Shown here piece after piece: positions 56,485 through 64,000 of a stretch of DNA of 64,000 nt (positions are counted from its first letter, which is position 1; the number at the start of each line of letters is the position of its first letter). Below the pieces are notes generated by a model. The model was not told the DNA's origin and did no database searches. It saw only the letters and a program-made list of their open reading frames with translations. The DNA is taken from NCBI GenBank assembly GCA_028693285.1, contig JAQUVQ010000003.1:34104-98103 (forward strand), read 5' to 3'. Source of the stretch: Smithellaceae bacterium. Lineage in GTDB: Bacteria; Desulfobacterota; Syntrophia; Syntrophales; Smithellaceae. A program made the translations under genes and the position numbers.

Positions 56485-57363
56485 TTATTTTTTCTGCAGT
56501 TTCTGCCATTCCACGGAATTGGGGAAAAACAGCGGCGATCCGTATTTTTCTTTGCCGAAATCCCGAATGATCAGCTGGCCTTTTTCCGGCGACGTCAGCC
56601 ACTGGACAAACGTCAGGGTGTCCTTGCGGTTGACCCTGGGGAATTTGGCCGGGTTGACCGGTATCAAAGAAATGTAATTCAACAGCGCCTCGTCGCCTTC
56701 CACCAGAATGACCACCTTGATCTGATCTTTCAGGGACAGGAAGGTGGCCCGGTCGATCACCGTGTAAGCGGCCTGCTGATCGGTGTATTTCAGCGTGGCG
56801 ACATTTCCTTCGGACCCCTTCTCATAAATAACATACCATGCGCCTTTGGGTTCGACACCTGTTTTTTTCCAGAGTTCCATTTCCGCCACATGCGTGCCCG
56901 ACTTGTCTCCCCGGCTGATGAATTTGCCGTTTGCGTCCATGATTTTCTTCAAGGCTGCCGTCGCCGATTTTTCTCCCTTGACGGCGGCCGGATCGGATGC
57001 GGGGCCGACAATCACAAAATCGTTGTACATGAGCGGGATTCTCTCCGTGCCGTAACCGTCGGCGATAAAGTTCTCCTCCAGCGATTTTGCATGGGCCATC
57101 ACCAGGTCAATCTGGCCCTTGGTGGCCAGCTTGAGCGCCGCACCGGTCCCCGCGCCGACGTGGCGGACGCGGATTCCCGTCTCTTTTTCAAACTGATCTT
57201 CCAGCGCCCCCACAATGCCGGAATCGATCGGGCCGATCGTACTGGACAAAAAGATGAACTGATCGCTTTTCTGGGACGACAGCGATGCGCATCCGGCCAC
57301 CAGAACCAGGCAAAGCAAAACAACCAATGCCGACCATTTTCTGACAAAAATCCTCATATTCAT
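56485..57363 (-). CDS. Second TupA-like substrate-binding lipoprotein (divergent paralogue)
   Basis: Lipobox LVAGC; FIFLSSTIGPIDSGIVGALEDQFEKETGIRVRHVGAGTGAALKLATKGQIDLVMAHAKSLEENFI aligns by eye with TupA. Start MNMRIFVRK at 57363 preferred to 57405. Confidence 0.85.
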   Translation of the reverse strand: MNMRIFVRKWSALVVLLCLVLVAGCASLSSQKSDQFIFLSSTIGPIDSGIVGALEDQFEKETGIRVRHVGAGTGAALKLATKGQIDLVMAHAKSLEENFIADGYGTERIPLMYNDFVIVGPASDPAAVKGEKSATAALKKIMDANGKFISRGDKSGTHVAEMELWKKTGVEPKGAWYVIYEKGSEGNVATLKYTDQQAAYTVIDRATFLSLKDQIKVVILVEGDEALLNYISLIPVNPAKFPRVNRKDTLTFVQWLTSPEKGQLIIRDFGKEKYGSPLFFPNSVEWQKLQKK

Positions 57364-57629
57364 GCTCCTTTCACGTTTCATTTTACGCCTGATTTCGTAA
57401 TGCATTCTGAAAATTTAATCAAGAATAATATTCCAAAATCAGACATTGAATTACCTTATTGCCAATTATCGGCCAAATATAATTCAGATTTTTTAATGGG
57501 AACAGATTACCCGATTGGATACGAAAGGTGGGGAAATAAGATGCAGCGGGTTGTTGGATGAGAGGTAAGGGGGCCGGGGTTAGAGGTGATGGGTGCGGGG
57601 CAAAAAGCAATGCGTGTTGAGCGGAAAGC

Positions 57630-57656
57630 GTCATGTTTCGACTGGCTCAGCATGAC
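57630..57656. repeat. Inverted-repeat element GTCATG-N15-CATGAC
   Basis: GTCATGTTTCGACTGGCTCAGCATGAC in noncoding DNA. Confidence 0.7.
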
Positions 57657-57692
57657 ACAAGCGATGGAAGATACAAGCATGACCTATTACCC

Positions 57693-57720
57693 GTAGGGAA
57701 CGGTCGCGACCGTTCCCTAC
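57693..57720. repeat. 28-bp perfect palindrome
   Basis: GTAGGGAACGGTCG|CGACCGTTCCCTAC; both halves are exact reverse complements. Confidence 0.95.
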
Positions 57721-57862
57721 ATTTAACCATCCACCATCCACGATTCACTATCCACCATGATTACTGGCACAAAAATTGATATAGGTGTGAACGAGAAATG
57801 ATTTGTGGTATGAAATCCGGGAAAGAGGGATTTACGATTTGAAAGGGTTTTTTACATCTTCT

Positions 57863-59143
57863 ATGCGCAAAAGAATTTTCCTTCTGTTTCTGCTGTTGTT
57901 CATCCCGGCCCAAAGTCTGTTCGCGGCGGGTGACATTCAAAAGGGAGATGTCCTAACGCTCCGGCAGTGCATCGACATCGCCCTGAAAAATCATCCGGCC
58001 CTCAACGCGGCCACCGGAGCCATTCACCAGTCGGAGAGCAAAATCGGCAAGGCCCGCGCCGGTTACTATCCCCAGCTTTCCTTTCAGTCCGGCTACTCGC
58101 GCATCGGCCCGCCCGCGTCGTCTTTGACCAACAGCTCCTACGACTATTACTCCAACGCGCTGAATCTGAACCAGACCCTGTTTGATTTCGGCAAAACCTC
58201 CACCGCCGTGGACATTCAGAAGCTGGGCAAGCAGTCGGCGGAAGCGGATTTTCAGGACACCACCTCTTTGCTCACCTACAATGTTCAGGAAGCCTACTTT
58301 TCCCTTCTCAAGGCCAAGATGAGCGAAACCGTCGCCGTGGAGACCGTCAACCAGTTTCAGCAGCATTTTGAAGTGGCCCAGACATTTTTTGAAACGGGGA
58401 AAAGCTCCAAGATCGACGTGACCAGCGCGGAAGTCAATTTGAGCAACGCCCGCATTCAGTTGATTTCCGCCCAGAACGCCCTTCGCCTTTGGCGGGTGAA
58501 CCTGAACAAGGCCATGGGCGTGATTAACGCCCCCGAATACGACATTCAGGAAAAGTTCAATATGGACGCCGCGGACATCACGTTTGAAGCCGCCCTCGCC
58601 CGTGCCTATGAAAACCGGCCGGACATCCAGTCGATCGCTCTGAAAAAAGACGCGCTGGAAAGAACCGTCGATCTCAACAAGAAGGATTATCTGCCCGTCC
58701 TTTCCGGAAGCGCCGGCTACGGCTACGCGGGTCAGGACGCCGCCCTGAACCAGTCCTGGAACGTCGGCGTCGCCCTCACCTTTCCTTTCTTCACGGGCTT
58801 CTCCACCAAATACGCCGTCGAAGAGGCCCGGGCCGGCCTGGAAATTGCCAAAGCCAACGAGGAAGCGCTTCGCCAGAAGGCTTTTCAGGAAGTCAAGTCC
58901 GCCTGGCTCAACCGCCACGAGGCTTTTGAACGGATCGAGGCGGGCAAAATCACCGTGCGCCAGGCCGAAGAATCTCTGGAGCTTGCGCAGGGGCGCTACG
59001 CGACCGGCGTGGGCAATTCCCTGGAAATCGTGGATGCCATGATCAAGCTCAACAATGCCAAAATGACCTACATATCCGCCCTGTCCGATTTCAACATCGC
59101 CGAAGCCAGCCTGGAGAAAGCCATGGGAGCAAAAATGCCATGA
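57863..59143 (+). CDS. TolC family outer membrane efflux protein
   Basis: Signal peptide MRKRIFLLFLLLFIPAQSLFA; LTLRQCIDIALKNHPAL, tandem OEP repeats. ORF track starts at 57803. Confidence 0.93.
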   Translation: MRKRIFLLFLLLFIPAQSLFAAGDIQKGDVLTLRQCIDIALKNHPALNAATGAIHQSESKIGKARAGYYPQLSFQSGYSRIGPPASSLTNSSYDYYSNALNLNQTLFDFGKTSTAVDIQKLGKQSAEADFQDTTSLLTYNVQEAYFSLLKAKMSETVAVETVNQFQQHFEVAQTFFETGKSSKIDVTSAEVNLSNARIQLISAQNALRLWRVNLNKAMGVINAPEYDIQEKFNMDAADITFEAALARAYENRPDIQSIALKKDALERTVDLNKKDYLPVLSGSAGYGYAGQDAALNQSWNVGVALTFPFFTGFSTKYAVEEARAGLEIAKANEEALRQKAFQEVKSAWLNRHEAFERIEAGKITVRQAEESLELAQGRYATGVGNSLEIVDAMIKLNNAKMTYISALSDFNIAEASLEKAMGAKMP

Positions 59144-60306
59144 AAAAAATCATTGCCGCGAGCGTCATTCTAATCCTGATTCTGATCGCCCTGTTTTTCT
59201 TTTTAAGCCGCCGCGAGCCGGCGCCGCAGTATATCACCCAGACGGCGGACCGGGGCGACATCCGCGCGACGGTTTCCGCCACGGGCACCGTCAATGCCGT
59301 CACGACCGTTCTGGTCGGCACGCAGGTGTCCGGAACGATCAAGGAGCTTTACGTGGATTACAACTCCACGGTCAGGCAGGGCCAGCTTTTGGCCCGGATC
59401 GATCCGGCTTCGATCGAGGCGCAGGTGGCCCAGGCCGCCGCGAATCTGTCGCTGGCCCGCGCCAACCTGGAAAAGTCCAAAGTCGCCCTGCGCGACACGG
59501 TTTCCGTATTTGAGCGGAACAAAATCCTTTACGGCAAAAATTTCATTTCCAGACACGACCTGGACACGTCGGAGACCGCCTACCTGTCCGCGCTCGCCCA
59601 GATCAAAGCCTCCGAAGCGCAGGTGGAGCAGACCCGGGCCGCGCTGAACCTCGCCGAGACGAATCTCCGTTATACAAGAATCGTTTCGCCGGTCAAAGGA
59701 ACGGTCATCTCGCGCAGCGTGGACGTCGGGCAAACCGTCGCCGCCAGCTTTCAGACGCCGACGCTGTTTACCATCGCCCAGGACCTGACCAAAATGCAGA
59801 TCGTGGCCAACATCGACGAAGCGGATATCGGCCGCCTGCGCGTGGGCCAGCCCGTCACCTTCACCGTGGACGCCTACCCCGACCTGACGTTTGGGGGAAA
59901 CGTTTCCGAAATCCGCAACTCGCCCACCACGGTGCAGAACGTGGTCACCTATGACGTGATCGTCAAGGTGGACAATTCGGATTTGAAGCTCAAGCCGGGC
60001 ATGACGGCCAACGTCTCGATCGTCATTGACGACAAAAAAGGAATCCTGCGCGTTCCCAACGCTGCGCTGAGGCTGAAAATCCAGGACAAATCCTCCTCCG
60101 CTCCGGCGCCGAAAGGCCCCGGCGTCTGGGTGCTGGAAAACAAAAAGCCCAAACGCGTTCCCCTTTCCATCGGCATCAGCGACAACCGCTTCACGGAAGT
60201 CGTCTCCGGAAAAATTCTTCAGGGCGCGCCGGTCATCGTGGAAGTCAAAAGCAACGACCAGAAAAACGCGGCGACGCAGACCCCGCGGCCCGGACCGAGG
60301 TTCTAA
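59140..60306 (+). CDS. macA: MacA-like periplasmic adaptor subunit
   Basis: RGDIRATVSATGTVNAVTTVLVGTQVSGTIKELYVDYNSTVRQGQLLARIDP...SPVKGTVISRSVDVGQTVAASFQTPTLFTIAQDLTKMQI. Confidence 0.93.
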   Translation: MKKIIAASVILILILIALFFFLSRREPAPQYITQTADRGDIRATVSATGTVNAVTTVLVGTQVSGTIKELYVDYNSTVRQGQLLARIDPASIEAQVAQAAANLSLARANLEKSKVALRDTVSVFERNKILYGKNFISRHDLDTSETAYLSALAQIKASEAQVEQTRAALNLAETNLRYTRIVSPVKGTVISRSVDVGQTVAASFQTPTLFTIAQDLTKMQIVANIDEADIGRLRVGQPVTFTVDAYPDLTFGGNVSEIRNSPTTVQNVVTYDVIVKVDNSDLKLKPGMTANVSIVIDDKKGILRVPNAALRLKIQDKSSSAPAPKGPGVWVLENKKPKRVPLSIGISDNRFTEVVSGKILQGAPVIVEVKSNDQKNAATQTPRPGPRF

Positions 60307-60311
60307 CGGCC

Positions 60312-60997
<686 letters not shown>

Positions 60998-61001
<4 letters not shown>

Positions 61002-62227
61002 TCAACTTTCTTTCCACCGCTAAAATTTCTCTGCGCGCCCTGCGCGCCAACAAGATGCGTTCGGCGCTGACCATGCTGGGCATCATCATCGGCGTGGCCG
61101 CCGTCATCACGATGCTGGCGGTCGGCCGGGGCGCCAGCAATAAAATATCCGAGCAGATTGCCACCGTGGGCAGCAACCTGATCATCGTCCTTCCCGGCTC
61201 GACCACCGCAAGCGGCATTCGCCTGGGCAGCGGCGCCTTTCAGAACCTGACCCGCGCGGATGCCGAAGCGATCCGGCAGGAATGCTCCGCGGTGGCCACA
61301 ACCGCCCCGATCCTCAACGGCAGCGCCCAGATCATCTACGGCAACGCCAACTGGCCGAGCGTCGTCTTCGGAACGGATGAAAACATGCTGGAAGTCCGGG
61401 ACTGGACCCTGTCGGCCGGCCGGAACTTTTACGATCAGGAAATCCGCAGCGCGGCCAAAGTCTGTCTGCTGGGACAAACCGTCGTGGACAATCTATTCGG
61501 CAACGACGACCCGCTCCACAAAACGGTCCGCATCAAAAAAGTCCCGTTTGTCGTCATCGGCGTTCTGGCCCCGAAAGGCCAGTCCATGATGGGCCAGGAC
61601 CAGGACGATATCGTCTATGCGCCGGTCTCCGCCGCGCAGAGAAACCTTTTCGGAAGGTCGTTTCCGGGCACGGTGCGCTCCATCATGGTCAAGGCTAAGA
61701 GCACGGAAGATCTGGACCGGGCGGAACAGCAAATCAAGGAACTGCTGCGGCAGCGGCACCGCATCGGCGCGGGCCAGGAAGACGACTTCACCGTCCGCAA
61801 CCTGACGCAAATGATGCAGATGGCGGAGCAGGCTTCCCGCGTCATGGCGCTTCTGCTGGCCGCCATCGCCGGTGTTTCGCTTCTGGTGGGCGGCATCGGC
61901 ATCATGAACATCATGCTGGTTTCGGTCACGGAGCGCACCAGGGAAATCGGCATCCGCATGGCCGTCGGCGCCAAAACCTGGGACATCCGCCTGCAATTCA
62001 TCATCGAGGCGATGATTCTCTCGCTCATCGGCGGATTGATCGGCGTTTTGCTGGGCATTCTGTTCGCGGAGCTTCTATCCTTTTTCGCCGGCTGGACAAT
62101 CCTGATTTCAACCTACTCCATCCTTCTCTCCTTTGGATTCTCCGGCCTGGTCGGCATCTTTTTCGGCTTCTATCCGGCCTACAAGGCCTCTTTGATGAAC
62201 CCCATCGACGCTCTGCGGCATGAATGA
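60998..62227 (+). CDS. MacB-type ABC transporter permease
   Basis: SALTMLGIIIGVAAVITMLAVGRGASNKI, VSVTERTREIGIRMAVGAKTWDIRLQFIIEA. Confidence 0.95.
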
Positions 62228-62382
62228 GCGGTCACGCGCCCGCCGCCGAATAATTGTATTGACCTGAACCCGCATTTACGGTAAAAGCTTCAACAATTTC
62301 AAAGCGGCGGCTTGGACGGCGCAGGCTTTGGCGTTCATTTTGTGAGACAAAAAATATCGATAAAGGGAGGCGGGGAAAAATT

Positions 62383-62598
62383 ATGAGTATGGATATTACG
62401 GCCCCCATGCCGGGGAAAATCGCCAGCATCGCGGTGAACGTGGGCACGCAGGTGCAGGAAGAAGAGGAAGTGATCATCATGGACGCCATGAAAATGGAGA
62501 TCCCCGTGTATGCCCCGGGCGCTGGAACCATCAAGGAAATCAAAGTCAAGGTGGGAGACTCCGTCAATGAAGGCCAGGTGCTGGCCGTTCTGGAATAA
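62383..62598 (+). CDS. Single-domain biotin carboxyl carrier-like protein
   Basis: 71 aa; ITAPMPGKIASI...VIIMDAMKMEIPVYAPGAGTI; canonical biotinylation motif; RBS AAAGGGAGG. Confidence 0.93.
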   Translation: MSMDITAPMPGKIASIAVNVGTQVQEEEEVIIMDAMKMEIPVYAPGAGTIKEIKVKVGDSVNEGQVLAVLE

Positions 62599-62616
62599 AT
62601 CGATTTGGACGATGGA

Positions 62617-62657
62617 ACCCGTTTTGCGATGTTCAGAATCGCAAGACGGGTTTTTTT
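62617..62657 (+). terminator. Rho-independent terminator
   Basis: ACCCGTTTTGCGAT (62617-62630) / ATCGCAAGACGGGT (62638-62651), one G-U pair, then T run. Confidence 0.9.
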
Positions 62658-62717
62658 CTTTTCGGGCCATTTTATACTGTGCTTACCTAAGTCAAGAAAC
62701 CGATGAGGGGATGGCGT

Positions 62718-63197
62718 ATGGAAAAAACCATTACGAAAGTGTACGTGGACAACGAAGGATTTGTTGTGTTCGTCTGCTCCAAATGCAATTTGATACAAAA
62801 GCAGGAAGCAAAAACCTATGGAGGCGCCAAAGGCCCGATTCAAGTTCAATGCACCTGCGGAAACGTCTATGACGTGGAAATCGAGTTTCGGAAATTCTAC
62901 CGCAAGGGAATCCGGGTGGACGGCCTGTACTTCGGAGTGACCAACCCCAAAATCTGGGGGAAAATGGTTTTGAAAAACGTCTCGATGCAGGGATGCGGTT
63001 TTGAAACGATGGGCGTCAACCCGCTTCAGCCGGGGGATTTGATCAAAATTGAATTTCAGCTCAATGATGCAAAGCGTTCCGTCATTAAAAAACAGGCCGC
63101 CGTCCGCTCCATCTTCAAGAAATATGTCGGCTGCCAGTTCCAGGAGCCGCCCAACTCCATGGACGCGGATCTGGGCTTCTACCTGAGGACTCCGTAA
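62718..63197 (+). CDS. PilZ domain protein with N-terminal zinc-ribbon-like segment
   Basis: CSKC...CTC; RKFYR (RXXXR) followed by NVSMQG ((D/N)XSXXG). ATG at 62718. Confidence 0.75.
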   Translation: MEKTITKVYVDNEGFVVFVCSKCNLIQKQEAKTYGGAKGPIQVQCTCGNVYDVEIEFRKFYRKGIRVDGLYFGVTNPKIWGKMVLKNVSMQGCGFETMGVNPLQPGDLIKIEFQLNDAKRSVIKKQAAVRSIFKKYVGCQFQEPPNSMDADLGFYLRTP

Positions 63198-63241
63198 CTC
63201 TTGAGCATCCTTCAAGCCATCGGCCCCGCCGGAGGTTCGTC

Positions 63242-63952
63242 ATGAGAAACTCACTTGCAATCATCAGTCTTGCGCCGGTCCTCATCGCCCAGGCCCTCTA
63301 CGTGCGGCGCGTGACCCCCAGACTGCCCGAGCCTCTGGGGGAGCGATCCGGCGAGCACGGCTCCGGCCCGCCGCTCAAACTGCTTATCGCCGGCGATTCC
63401 GCGGCGGCGGGCGTCGGCGTCTCGCGGCAGAGCGAGGCCCTTTCCGGTCAACTGGTCCGCGCGCTCGGCCAGAACTTCCGCGTGTCCTGGAAACTGATCG
63501 CCCGCACCGGCCACCGGGCAAAGGACGTCCTGACCATGCTGGAGGAGATACCGCCGGAGAAACTCGACGTGGTGGTCACCTCCATCGGCGTCAACGACGT
63601 CACTCACGGGACCGGCAGGCAAACCTGGATTGCAAGGCAGGAAAAAATCATTCGCCTGCTTTTGTCCAAATTTGATTCACCGCATGTCATTTTATCCGGC
63701 ATTCCCCCCATGCATCTTTTTCCCGCCCTGCCCCAGCCCCTGCGCTGGTATCTGGGCAGCAGGGCCAAGCATTTCAACCACGCGCTGGAGCAATCCGTTC
63801 AGGGATGCAGCCGGTGCACATTTGTAAGCATTGATTTTCCCCTGGAGACAACCTATATGGCCGACGACGGCTTTCACCCGGGAACCCGCGCCTACTCCTT
63901 CTGGGCGAAGCATCTGGCCGGCATCATTACTGCGAAAATAGAATCAAGGTAA
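63242..63952 (+). CDS. SGNH/GDSL-type hydrolase
   Basis: LLIAGDSAAAGVGVSRQSEALSGQLVRAL, VVTSIGVNDVTHGT, DDGFHPGTRAYSFWAKHL. Confidence 0.92.
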   Translation: MRNSLAIISLAPVLIAQALYVRRVTPRLPEPLGERSGEHGSGPPLKLLIAGDSAAAGVGVSRQSEALSGQLVRALGQNFRVSWKLIARTGHRAKDVLTMLEEIPPEKLDVVVTSIGVNDVTHGTGRQTWIARQEKIIRLLLSKFDSPHVILSGIPPMHLFPALPQPLRWYLGSRAKHFNHALEQSVQGCSRCTFVSIDFPLETTYMADDGFHPGTRAYSFWAKHLAGIITAKIESR

Positions 63953-63960
63953 AGCTTTCC

Positions 63961-63986
63961 GGCGCACCTGAAGGTACGCCCTACAT
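63961..63986. repeat. Imperfect palindromic intergenic repeat ending in CTACAT
   Basis: GGCGCACCTGAAGGTACGCC + CTACAT; one mismatch in the stem; shares the CCCTACAT end with the 57693-57720 palindrome. Confidence 0.6.
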
Positions 63987-64000
63987 AGCTCTTTTGTCAT

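Noticed and set aside
57364-57500. Moco/tungsten cofactor riboswitch upstream of the tup operon
   Set aside because: The AT-rich leader shows no extended stem structure I can recognise; covariance-model search (Rfam Moco_RNA_motif) would be needed.

Overview
High-GC, densely packed bacterial chromosome segment. Gene content suggests an anaerobic, deltaproteobacterial (Syntrophales/Desulfobacterota-like) host; that taxonomy is inference. About 60 protein genes plus one tRNA-Met are supported. Main modules: truncated pgpH plus phoH; paired M16 peptidases; dtd, guaB, dnaE; iorAB; apgM-hom; recG; purMN; PFK; rpmB; recJ; a Liv-type ABC transporter operon with an embedded acyl-CoA synthetase and terminal phenylacetate-CoA ligase; citrate synthase; a CsgG-like/FG-GAP protein; a YheT-NUDIX-HAD-phosphohexomutase run; a two-gene NifU-like/GGGtGRT operon of unknown function; a tungstate-type (Tup) ABC operon with two divergent binding proteins; a TolC-MacA-MacB efflux operon; and an orphan biotinyl protein, a zinc-ribbon PilZ protein and an SGNH hydrolase. 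I see no CRISPR array, transposase, integrase or prophage. The best candidates for undescribed biology are: (1) the NifU-like + GGGtGRT pair, with a promoter-overlapping dyad, a structured leader and a terminator; (2) a self-contained promoter-28/31 aa ORF-terminator unit between citrate synthase and the Liv operon; (3) a mosaic of palindromic intergenic repeats near 57.5-57.8 kb; (4) several poorly characterised proteins (zinc-PLC-like, split-box NUDIX, CrtI-like with degenerate Rossmann motif).
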